Shown: positions 1 through 5,510 of the stretch, one piece after another
How positions within the stretch are numbered: position 1 is the stretch's first letter
Layout: each line of letters starts with the position of its first letter
NCBI GenBank assembly: GCA_025362615.1
Contig: JANYFQ010000231.1
Coordinates: 1-7,005, forward strand
DNA: 7,005 nt
DNA from: Hymenobacter sp.
Lineage (GTDB): Bacteria; Bacteroidota; Bacteroidia; Cytophagales; Hymenobacteraceae
Direction: 5' to 3'
The notes under the pieces: model-generated
What the model saw: the letters and a program-made list of their open reading frames with translations, nothing else
Told to the model about the DNA's origin: nothing
The model's database searches: none
Position numbers and translations under genes: made by a program

Positions 1-2958
1 CACGGTGGCCGTCATCAGCACCGGCCGCAGCCGCACCTCGGTGCCCTTGCGGATGCGCTCGTAGAGGTCCGTCACGCCTTCGGCTTTGAGTTGGTTGAAG
101 CAGCCAATGAGCACAATGCCGTTGAGCACGGCCACGCCGAAAAGGGCAATGAAGCCCACCCCGGCCGGGATGCTGAACGGCATTCCGCGCCCCCACAAAG
201 CCAGCACCCCGCCGATGGCCGAGAGCGGAATGGCCGTGAAAATCAGGGCCGCCTGCTTCGCGGAGCCGAAGGTGAAGTAGAGCAGGGCGAAAATCAGCCC
301 CAGGGCCACGGGCACGGCAACGCGCAGGCGGTCGGTGGCCTGGCGCAGGTTTTCGAACTGGCCGCCGTAGGTGGTGTAGTAGCCGGGGGCGAAGTTCACG
401 CGGCGGGCCAGGCGCTGCTGCACGTCCTGCACCACGGTTTCCACGTCGCGGCCCCGCACGTTGAAGGCCACGCTCACGCGGCGCCGGGCATCGTCGCGCT
501 GAATTTGGTTGGGGCCTTCTTCCAGGGCCACGGTGGCGAGCTGCTCCAGGGGCACCTGGGGGCCGCCGGGGGTGGCAATGAAGAGTTGGCGCACGCTGTT
601 GATGTCCTGCCGGCGGTCGGCTTGCAGGCGCAGCACGAGGTCGAAGCGGCGCTCCTGCTCGAACACCTGCCCGGCACTCTGGCCGGCGAAGGCCATCTGC
701 ACGGTGCGGTTCACGTCGGCCACGCTCAGGCCGAAGCGGGCCAGGCGGTTGCGGTCGAGGCGCACCACCACCTGGGGCAGGCCGGTAATCTGCTCCACGC
801 TCACGTCGTTGGCCCCCGGCACCTGGCCCACCACGGCCCCGGCCTGGCGGGCGTAGTCGGCCAGCAGGGCCAGGTCTTCGCCGTAAATCTTGAGCACCAC
901 GTCCTGCTTGGCCCCCGAAATCAACTCGTTGAAGCGCATCTGGATGGGTTGCTGAAAGCTCATGCTCAGGCCCGGCACCACGGCCACGGCCCGCGCCATT
1001 TGCTCGGCCAGGTCGGCCTGGTTGTCGGCTTTCTTCCATTCGGCCTGCGGGCGGAGCGTGATGATGATGTCGGCTGCTTCCACGCCCATCGGGTCGGTGG
1101 GGATTTCGGCCGAGCCGATTTTGCCCACCGCTTCGCGCACTTCGTCCGGGAACTGCTTGCGCAGGATGCCGGCCACCTGCTGGCATTGCTGCACGGTGTA
1201 GCCCAACGACGAGCCGGCCAGCGTGCGCAGCTCCACGGCAAAGTCGCCCTCGGCCAGCGTCGGAATGAACTCGCCGCCCAGGGTGCGAAACAGGAAAAAT
1301 GCCCCCGCCAGCAAGGCCGCCGACGCGCCCAGCACCACGGCCTTGTGGCGCAGGGCGGCGGCCACCAGCGGCGCGTAGCGGCGCGTGAGCCAGGCCAGCA
1401 GCCGGTCCGAGACAGTGGTTTTGGGGTCGGCGTTGCGGCTCAGGGCCAGGGCCGCCATCATGGGCACGTAGGTGAGCGAGAGCACGAAGGCCCCCAGAAT
1501 GGCGAAGGCCACGGTTTGGGCCATCGGCCGGAACATCTTGCCCTCGATGCCGGCCAGGGCCAGCAGCGGCAGGTACACAATCAGGATAATTATTTCGCCG
1601 AAGGCCGCCGACGAGCGGATTTTGCTGGCCGCGTGGTAGGTTTCGTCGTCCATCTGCCTGGCCGTGAGCCGCCCGCGCAACCCCGCCCCGCCGCCGTGCA
1701 GCCGCTGCACAATGGCCTCCACGATGATGACGGCCCCGTCCACAATCAGCCCGAAATCAATGGCCCCCAAACTCATCAAATTGCCCGACACCCCAAACAG
1801 GCGCATGAGGCTGATGGCAAACAACATGGCCAGCGGAATGACCGAAGCCACCACCAGCCCGGCCCGCCAGTTGCCCAGAAACAGCACCAGCACGAACACC
1901 ACAATCAAGGCCCCTTCGAGCAGGTTTTTCTGAACCGTGTGAATGGCGCGCCCCACCAGCGCCGAGCGGTCGAGGTACACGTCCACCGCCACGCCTTTGG
2001 GCAGCGTTTTACGAATCGTGGCCATGCGCGTCTTCACCGCCTTGATGACTTCGTTGGCGTTGGCCCCCTTGAGCATCAGCACGATGCCGCCGGTTACTTC
2101 GCCCTCCTGGTTGCGGGTCATGGCGCCGTAGCGCACGGCGCTGCCCAGTTGCACGGTGGCCACGTCGTGCACCAGCACGGGCAGGCCGGTGCGGGTGCTG
2201 CGCACCACGATGTTGCCGATGTCGGCCGGGGTTTGGGCCAGGCCCTCGGTGCGGATGAAGTAGGCCGTGGGGTTGCGCTCGAGGTAGGCCCCGCCGGCGT
2301 TCTGGTTGCCCTGGCTCACGGCCCGGTACACTTCGTCGGCCGTGATGCCGGCGGCTTGCAGGCGTTGCGGGTCGAGGGCCACTTCGTACTGCTTAAGCTG
2401 GCCGCCGAAGCTGCTCACGTCGGCCACGCCGGGTGTGCCCAGCAACTGCCGGCGCACCAGCCAGTCCTGGATGGTGCGCAGCTCGCGGCCGTCGTACTGT
2501 GTTGAGTAGCCCTTTTCGGGCCGGATGATGTACTGGTAAATCTCGCCCAGGCCGGTGCTGACCGGGGCCAGCGTGGGCCGCCCCACGCCGGGCGGAATCT
2601 GGCTTTCGGCTTCCTTAAGCTGCTCGCCCACTTGCTGCCGGGCCCAGTAAATGTCGGTGTCGTCGGTGAAAACGATGGTGACCACCGACAGCCCGAAGCG
2701 CGAAAAGGAGCGCACCTCCACCCGGCCCGGAATGGTGGCCAGGCTCTGCTCGACGGGGAACGACACCAGCCGCTCGATGTCGGCGGCGGCCAACGACGGG
2801 GCCGAAGTGTACACCACCACCTGGTTGGTGGTGATGTCGGGCACGGCATCAATGGGCAAATGCACCAGCGAATAGCCGCCCCAGGCTACAAGCGCCAGGG
2901 TGAACACCCCCACAATAAGTTTATTGTGAATGGAGAAATGAATCAGCCAGTCGAACAT
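1..2958 (-). CDS. czcA: CzcA/CusA-family heavy-metal efflux RND pump, 3' end outside window
   Basis: Inner-membrane, proton-driven pump subunit that exports heavy-metal cations together with a periplasmic adaptor (CzcB type) and an outer-membrane channel (CzcC/TolC type). The frame is open from ATG at 2958 to the window edge, giving 986 residues. Seen: an N-terminus of family type (MFDWLIHFSIHNKLIVG) leading into TM1; the TM4 proton-relay motif DFGLIVDGAVIIVEA with D401, D407 and E414, matching the essential D402/D408/E415 of CzcA; GGEFIPTLAEGD near 561-572; MRFNELISG at 674-682; and RLRPVLMTATV ending at 986. By hand alignment the CusA methionines M573, M623 and M672 correspond to E576, A628 and E678, so Zn/Co/Cd is more likely than Cu/Ag (inference). 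A stand-alone pump would need roughly 50-60 more residues; many Bacteroidota versions continue into a fused TolC-like domain, which cannot be judged here. It follows the DUF6660-like gene with element A between them. Confidence 0.95.
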   Translation of the reverse strand, partial: MFDWLIHFSIHNKLIVGVFTLALVAWGGYSLVHLPIDAVPDITTNQVVVYTSAPSLAAADIERLVSFPVEQSLATIPGRVEVRSFSRFGLSVVTIVFTDDTDIYWARQQVGEQLKEAESQIPPGVGRPTLAPVSTGLGEIYQYIIRPEKGYSTQYDGRELRTIQDWLVRRQLLGTPGVADVSSFGGQLKQYEVALDPQRLQAAGITADEVYRAVSQGNQNAGGAYLERNPTAYFIRTEGLAQTPADIGNIVVRSTRTGLPVLVHDVATVQLGSAVRYGAMTRNQEGEVTGGIVLMLKGANANEVIKAVKTRMATIRKTLPKGVAVDVYLDRSALVGRAIHTVQKNLLEGALIVVFVLVLFLGNWRAGLVVASVIPLAMLFAISLMRLFGVSGNLMSLGAIDFGLIVDGAVIIVEAIVQRLHGGGAGLRGRLTARQMDDETYHAASKIRSSAAFGEIIILIVYLPLLALAGIEGKMFRPMAQTVAFAILGAFVLSLTYVPMMAALALSRNADPKTTVSDRLLAWLTRRYAPLVAAALRHKAVVLGASAALLAGAFFLFRTLGGEFIPTLAEGDFAVELRTLAGSSLGYTVQQCQQVAGILRKQFPDEVREAVGKIGSAEIPTDPMGVEAADIIITLRPQAEWKKADNQADLAEQMARAVAVVPGLSMSFQQPIQMRFNELISGAKQDVVLKIYGEDLALLADYARQAGAVVGQVPGANDVSVEQITGLPQVVVRLDRNRLARFGLSVADVNRTVQMAFAGQSAGQVFEQERRFDLVLRLQADRRQDINSVRQLFIATPGGPQVPLEQLATVALEEGPNQIQRDDARRRVSVAFNVRGRDVETVVQDVQQRLARRVNFAPGYYTTYGGQFENLRQATDRLRVAVPVALGLIFALLYFTFGSAKQAALIFTAIPLSAIGGVLALWGRGMPFSIPAGVGFIALFGVAVLNGIVLIGCFNQLKAEGVTDLYERIRKGTEVRLRPVLMTATV

Positions 2959-2985
2959 GGGGCTGCTGGGGAATAAAAAGGCTAA

Positions 2986-3187
2986 CGGTAAAGAGCTACT
3001 GTTACGCGGTGGCGCGGGCCTCCTGGCCCGTGCCGCTTACTCGCGGGCCGCTGGCCCGCACCCCAGGCCAAAATCGCAAACCCGTCCGGGTAAAACCGTT
3101 CAACGATTGGGGGCCAGAGGCCCCCAACGTAGGCGGCACGGGCCAGGAGGCCCGCGCCAAAACGCCACCGCGTAACAGCGGTAAAGA
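2986..3187. repeat. 9-bp direct repeats CGGTAAAGA around element A
   Basis: CGGTAAAGA occurs at 2986-2994 and again at 3179-3187 in the same orientation. The right copy abuts the right terminal inverted repeat exactly. The left copy is separated from the left terminal repeat by four bases (GCTA, 2995-2998). This resembles a target-site duplication made when a small element inserted, but the 4-bp offset on one side is imperfect, so chance or a slightly eroded end remains possible. Confidence 0.5.
2999..3178 (-). repeat. Element A: multi-hairpin inverted-repeat element with 16-bp terminal repeats
   Basis: A 180-bp palindrome-rich element. Outer arms: CTGTTACGCGGTGGCG at 2999-3014 and its perfect reverse complement at 3163-3178. 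Inside is a perfect 26-bp inverted pair, 3011-3036 with 3133-3158, and each of those arms is itself a hairpin (10-bp stem, 4-nt loop; 3011-3034 and 3135-3158). Further hairpins: 3043-3059 (7-bp stem), 3081-3090 (CCCG/CGGG) and 3107-3127 (9-bp stem, 3-nt loop). The unpaired blocks 3095-3109 and 3055-3069 match element B exactly on the opposite strand, so I assign it to minus relative to B. It has no room for a transposase. A non-autonomous mobile element (MITE/REP-like) or a structured RNA in the operon message are the main readings. It would be transcribed between the DUF6660-like gene and czcA if these are co-transcribed. Confidence 0.85.
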
Positions 3188-3297
3188 TGCGCTTTCCGAA
3201 GTGCGGGTACGAAGCGGTTGGCCAGTACGCACGGCCGTCGGCCCCGCGGCAAGGCAGGGCTGGCGGCGGCAGCCGGAAAGCGGCAAGAAACGAGCGG

Positions 3298-3630
3298 TCA
3301 GGCCCCCTGGGGCGGTTGCCAGGGCGCGGCCGGGGCGCGGGCCGGCACGTCTGGCGCGGCGGGCACGGCGAAACTCCGCGCCGGGCGGGGCACTGCCGGA
3401 CAGGCCACGAAGCCCACCGCCGTGGCCGTGGGCAAGGCAAAGCCGGCGCAGCAGTGGCACCGGCACAAGGGCGAGCACCAATCAGCGCCGCCGGGCGCGG
3501 GGCCGCAGTCGTGGTGCGCCGCCGAGGCGGTGGCCCGGTGGGCGGCGTCGGCGCAAGGCTCCGCGTCGGTGCAGGGCAGGCAGCCCAGCAGCGTGAGGTA
3601 GCAGGCGAAAAACAAGGCCAGGAAACGCAT
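3298..3630 (-). CDS. DUF6660-like small Cys/His-rich exported protein
   Basis: A 110-residue protein. ATG at 3630 is preferred over an upstream in-frame ATG at 3660 because it starts a clean signal-type segment (MRFLALFFACYLTLLGCLPC) and sits four bases after a TACCTTTG promoter box. Seen: hydrophobic residues about 3-19; Cys at 10, 17, 20, 26, 42, 52, 56, 58, 60, 61 and 77; a dense cluster CSPLCRCHCC at 52-61 preceded by HHDC at 39-42; an Ala/Pro-rich C-terminal part ending in WQPPQGA. The MRxLAL start, Cys cluster and WQPP ending agree with my recollection of DUF6660 proteins, which commonly precede CusA/CzcA genes in Bacteroidota. The family has no established function. A periplasmic metal-binding or sensing accessory is my inference from the ligand-rich cluster and the czcA neighbour. 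The longer Ala/Pro-rich tail looks like expansion in a GC-rich genome. Confidence 0.8.
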   Translation of the reverse strand: MRFLALFFACYLTLLGCLPCTDAEPCADAAHRATASAAHHDCGPAPGGADWCSPLCRCHCCAGFALPTATAVGFVACPAVPRPARSFAVPAAPDVPARAPAAPWQPPQGA

Positions 3631-3634
3631 GGGG

Positions 3635-3642
3635 CAAAGGTA
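3635..3642 (-). promoter_or_regulatory. Bacteroidota -7 box TACCTTTG, DUF6660-like gene
   Basis: On the minus strand the sequence is TACCTTTGCCCCATG, a perfect match to the Bacteroidota -7 consensus TAnnTTTG followed by only four bases before the ATG at 3630. No strong -33 TTTG/TTG is seen at the expected distance; a GTTAG about 21 bases upstream is the nearest candidate. The spacing predicts a transcript starting at or within a few bases of the start codon, that is, leaderless or nearly so. It probably drives the DUF6660-like gene and czcA together. Confidence 0.65.
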
Positions 3643-3742
3643 CGGAAACCAGCAGCCCACCGGCTAACGGGTGAAAATTATGCACCTCCGGGGCCGTATT
3701 CAGTACCAACTTCGGCAACGGGCAGCCGTTCCTTTGTGGCCT

Positions 3743-3775
3743 CCCAACGAACCCGCGTGCTTCGTTGGGCTTTTA
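3743..3775 (+). terminator. Terminator-like hairpin with T-run (plus strand)
   Basis: CCCAACGAA (3743-3751) pairs with TTCGTTGGG (3761-3769) across a 9-nt loop, followed on the plus strand by CTTTTA. This has the form of an intrinsic terminator, but no plus-strand gene ends here. The T-run is short and the minus-strand side lacks one. It may be a leftover from a lost gene or may block antisense transcription; function is uncertain. Confidence 0.4.
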
Positions 3776-3825
3776 CCGGGTTTTGCATCAGTCCTTTTAG
3801 TATGAAGCTGTTTGGAAAGTAAATA

Positions 3826-3981
3826 GGCTGGCGCGGGGCTGTGCCCCGTGCCGCAGTGCCGCCGGCTTTCAGCCGGCAATCGTTGAACGGTAATCGTTTC
3901 CACGATTTCGGCCTGGGGTGCGGGTTGAAAACCCGCAGCACTACAGTCAGGGGGCACAGCCCCGCGCCAGCCGCGTAACAG
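3826..3981 (+). repeat. Element B: multi-hairpin element related to element A
   Basis: Bounded by a perfect 22-bp inverted pair (3826-3847 and 3951-3972). Internal hairpins: 3830-3852 (10-bp stem, TGT loop), 3861-3877 (GCCGGCT/AGCCGGC, TTC loop), 3893-3906 (ATCGT/ACGAT), 3920-3936 (GCGGGTT/AACCCGC, GAA loop) and 3951-3963 (GGGGC/GCCCC). The blocks CAATCGTTGAACGGT (3877-3891) and GGCCTGGGGTGCGGG (3910-3924) are identical to reverse-complemented blocks in element A, in the same order, while the stems differ in sequence but stay paired. The right end carries CCGCGTAACAG as in element A; the left terminal repeat is not visible. It lies in the opposite orientation to A. Confidence 0.85.
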
Positions 3982-4005
3982 CAGTTACTCATTGCTGTTA
4001 CGCGG
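3971..4005. repeat. Perfect 13-bp hairpin at the 3' side of the paralogue cassette
   Basis: CCGCGTAACAGCA (3971-3983) is the exact reverse complement of 3993-4005, with a 9-nt loop. It begins 19 bases after the stop codon of the third paralogue in the direction of transcription. There is no T-run after it on the minus strand, so it is more likely a 3'-end stabilising or processing stem than a classical terminator. Its arms equal the outer ends of element A, which suggests two element termini lying head to head. Confidence 0.7.
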
Positions 4006-4024
4006 TAGCCCCTTTCAACAACAG

Positions 4025-4465
4025 CTACCTATCGAGCTTGCCGTACGTCATGCTCAATTCGCGGGGGTTGAGCAGGCTGGCATCTATCCTGAACTTAGCA
4101 CGGCGGGCGCTTCGGTTGAGCAGCAGCGCCCGCGAGCCCGCGCCAAAAAGTAGCTCTGCTGACTGACCGGAGGCCACAGTACCCCGCTCAATCACGCGGC
4201 CATCGGCGGCAAGCTCCTGCACCTGCACTGCCACCGGCCCCACGTTTTTTCCGACAAAGCGAAAGTCCCGCGCCTGCCCGCCGCCAAGCTGAAACTGCTG
4301 TCTGGCCGGAATCAGCAGCCGCGAACGAGGGCCAGGCGGGGCGGCGGCCCGCAACTGCGTGGTCAGCATGAGCGCGATGGGCACCAGCCCGAGGAAGCTT
4401 CTGCATGAGGCAAGTGTACGGGCTGCGGGAAATAAGGCGATGCTTACGGAAGGCAAGGTGTTCAT
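4025..4465 (-). CDS. Small exported protein of unknown function, paralogue 3 of 3
   Basis: A 146-residue protein from ATG at 4465 to TAG. I do not recognise a named family. Seen: a basic, long N-region, a hydrophobic stretch about residues 24-37 and an Ala-rich possible cleavage site near LRAAA (38-42); no lipobox. The core begins with IPARQQFQLGGGQ (52-64), then KNVGPV (73-78), ERGT (93-96) and GAGSRALLLN (108-117), and ends in LSMTYGK (137-143). About half of the core residues match the preceding paralogue by eye, in an ungapped alignment. It starts 44 bases after the stop of paralogue 2 with no Shine-Dalgarno, as is usual in Bacteroidota. Alternating polar and hydrophobic residues suggest a small beta-rich domain (inference). 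It is the most diverged of the pair 2/3 at the second half, where basic residues (RSARRAKFR) are enriched. Confidence 0.85.
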   Translation of the reverse strand: MNTLPSVSIALFPAARTLASCRSFLGLVPIALMLTTQLRAAAPPGPRSRLLIPARQQFQLGGGQARDFRFVGKNVGPVAVQVQELAADGRVIERGTVASGQSAELLFGAGSRALLLNRSARRAKFRIDASLLNPRELSMTYGKLDR

Positions 4466-4509
4466 CTTGAGGCTGTTTTTGGTGTTTGAATCAGACCGGC
4501 CAAGCGTCG

Positions 4510-4944
4510 TTACTTCCCGGCTTTATCGTAGGTCATGCTCAGGTTGCTGGTGTTGAAGCCCGTCACCACCACTTTCACCTGGCCTTCCTGGGTGCTGCTG
4601 TTGAGCAGCAAGGCCCGCGAGCCGGCCCCGAAGCGCAGCTTGGCCTTTTGGCCCGGTGCCAGGGTGCCGCGCTCGAGTACCGCGCCTTTGCTGGTGAGTT
4701 CGCGGGCCTGAATGGGCACCGGACCCACGTTTTCGCCCGCCACCGTGAAGCCCAGCAACTGCCCGCCGCCGAGCTGAAACTGCTGCCCCGCCGGAATGCC
4801 GAGCGTGGACGTGAGCGCGGGCCGGAACGAGAGCAGCGGCACGATAAGCAACAGCAGCGAAAGACCCAGCATCCGAAGCTGTAAGGTGTTGGCCCAGCGT
4901 GTAGCGCGGAGCAAAGAGGCGGGGGAGATTTTGAGGAGTTTCAT
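4510..4944 (-). CDS. Small exported protein of unknown function, paralogue 2 of 3
   Basis: A 144-residue protein from ATG at 4944 to TAA. Family not recognised. Seen: hydrophobic segment about 26-39 (LGLSLLLLIVPLLS) after a basic 24-residue N-region; core IPAGQQFQLGGGQ (50-62), ENVGPV (71-76), ERGTLAPGQKAKLRFGAGS (91-109), RALLLN (110-115) and LSMTYDK (135-141). An in-frame ATG at residue 25 (4872) would give a more usual signal-peptide length, so the start is not certain; I keep 4944 because paralogue 3 has a similarly long N-region. The start is 30 bases after the stop of paralogue 1, through a very T-rich leader on the coding strand, consistent with one transcript. Export to the periplasm or surface is inferred from the signal segment. 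Confidence 0.87.
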   Translation of the reverse strand: MKLLKISPASLLRATRWANTLQLRMLGLSLLLLIVPLLSFRPALTSTLGIPAGQQFQLGGGQLLGFTVAGENVGPVPIQARELTSKGAVLERGTLAPGQKAKLRFGAGSRALLLNSSTQEGQVKVVVTGFNTSNLSMTYDKAGK

Positions 4945-4974
4945 AAAAAAGAGGTTTTAAAAAATGAAGTGGGG

Positions 4975-5415
4975 TTACTTGTGGTCGGTGGACTGGGTGG
5001 CCAGCGCCGTATCGGCGGGCAGGATGGACTTTTGCACCGCCTCGTAGCCCATGCCCAAATTCTTCGTGTCGCCGCTGATGAAAAAGCTCAATTTCGCCTC
5101 GCGCCGGCTCGGGTTGAGAACGACCGCCGTCGAGCCAGCCAGGAAGCGGAGCTTGCCCTTCTCGCCCGGCTGCAACACGGCCTTGCCGAAGATGCCGCCC
5201 CCGGCGGGCCGTTCTCGGATTTCGACCGCCACCGGCCCGATGTTATCGGCCACCACCGCGAAGGCTCCGCGCTGCCCGCCGCCCAACACAAACTGCTTGC
5301 CTGCCGGAATGAACGTAACGGAACCAATGTCGCCAACGGGCCGGGCGGCCAGCAGCGGCAAGGCTAACAGCGCCACCAGGCGCAACGGGGCGAGGGAAGG
5401 AAATGCGAAGCGCAT
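4975..5415 (-). CDS. Small exported protein of unknown function, paralogue 1 of 3
   Basis: A 146-residue protein. I choose ATG at 5415 (MRFAFPSLAP) over an upstream TTG at 5454 because it opens a normal signal peptide (hydrophobic about 11-23, LRLVALLALPLLA) and gives nearly the same length as the two paralogues. Core: IPAGKQFVLGGGQ (36-48), DNIGPV (57-62), LQPGEKGKLRFLAGS (81-95), TAVVLN (96-101), and LGMGYEA (120-126), which replaces the LSMTY ending of the others. It is the most divergent copy and has an extra polar C-terminal tail of about 20 residues. First gene after the AraC-type regulator, 95 bases downstream, with a possible own promoter. The family is unknown to me; a role tied to the regulator is inferred from position only. 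Confidence 0.87.
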   Translation of the reverse strand: MRFAFPSLAPLRLVALLALPLLAARPVGDIGSVTFIPAGKQFVLGGGQRGAFAVVADNIGPVAVEIRERPAGGGIFGKAVLQPGEKGKLRFLAGSTAVVLNPSRREAKLSFFISGDTKNLGMGYEAVQKSILPADTALATQSTDHK

Positions 5416-5451
5416 GAGGTGGGGGTTTGGGGGGTTGGTGATTGACTGCGA

Positions 5452-5459
5452 CAAAGGTC
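5452..5459 (-). promoter_or_regulatory. Weak -7-like box before paralogue 1
   Basis: The minus strand reads GACCTTTG, one mismatch from TAnnTTTG, 36 bases before the ATG at 5415. No -33 TTTG/TTG lies at the right distance; that region is instead a GC-only tandem repeat. The cassette could have its own start here needing an activator, or be read through from the regulator gene. Confidence 0.3.
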
Positions 5460-5463
5460 TTTC

Positions 5464-5479
5464 GCCCCGCCCCGCCCCG
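5464..5479. repeat. GCCCC pentamer repeat in the regulator-cassette spacer
   Basis: Three consecutive GCCCC units (GGGGC on the minus strand) lie between the regulator stop and paralogue 1, just upstream of its possible -7 box. They occupy the place where a -33 element would sit. There are only three G4 runs, too few for a standard intramolecular quadruplex. Confidence 0.6.
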
Positions 5480-5510
5480 CGCTTCGGCTTATGTTTTGAG
5501 CCGCCCCAAG

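Larger units (their letters stand above)
2959..3297. other. Gene-free spacer between DUF6660-like gene and czcA
   Basis: I find no credible gene in these 339 bases. Short frames on both strands run through the inverted repeats and are out-of-frame readings of hairpin DNA. The spacer holds element A (2999-3178) and its flanking direct repeats. The 40 bases directly before the czcA start contain a T-rich stretch on the minus strand (about 2974-2980) but no convincing TAnnTTTG box, so czcA may depend on read-through from the promoter before the DUF6660-like gene. The segment 3188-3297 shows nothing I recognise. Confidence 0.7.
3631..4024. other. Gene-free spacer upstream of DUF6660-like gene
   Basis: These 394 bases carry no gene I can support. 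Minus-strand frames of 85-104 codons run straight through the hairpins of element B and resemble nothing known to me. Contents from right to left: 13-bp hairpin (3971-4005) just beyond the stop of the third paralogue, element B (3826-3981), a 9-bp hairpin with a short T-run on the plus strand (3743-3775), and the promoter box of the DUF6660-like gene (3635-3642). The spacer separates the paralogue cassette from the metal-efflux operon. Confidence 0.75.

Noticed and set aside
91..2505. 804-codon plus-strand open frame opposite czcA
   Set aside because: It is the antisense of a clearly recognisable pump gene; its product is His/Gly/Ala/Gln-rich low-complexity protein with no domain, as expected from a GC-rich shadow frame.
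2982..3481. Two minus-strand frames of 152 and 159 codons
   Set aside because: They overlap the DUF6660-like gene in other frames and continue through element A, so they are readings of palindromic DNA.
3187..3822. 211-codon plus-strand frame, with other plus-strand frames at 3009-3601
   Set aside because: They run through hairpin repeats and opposite the DUF6660-like gene; products are Arg/Gly/Ala-rich without motifs, and there is no promoter-like box.
2999..3981. Elements A and B as a CRISPR array
   Set aside because: Only two diverged copies in opposite orientation, about 650 bases apart with a gene between; no regular repeat-spacer pattern and no cas genes.
3678..3992. 104-codon minus-strand frame in the spacer
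   Set aside because: It translates element B directly, has no recognisable domain, and has no promoter or homology cue. A decayed gene fragment cannot be fully excluded for its last 35 codons.
5485..5503. 5-bp hairpin (CGGCT/AGCCG) after the regulator stop as a terminator
   Set aside because: The stem is short and is followed by a GC-only stretch on the minus strand, without a T-run.
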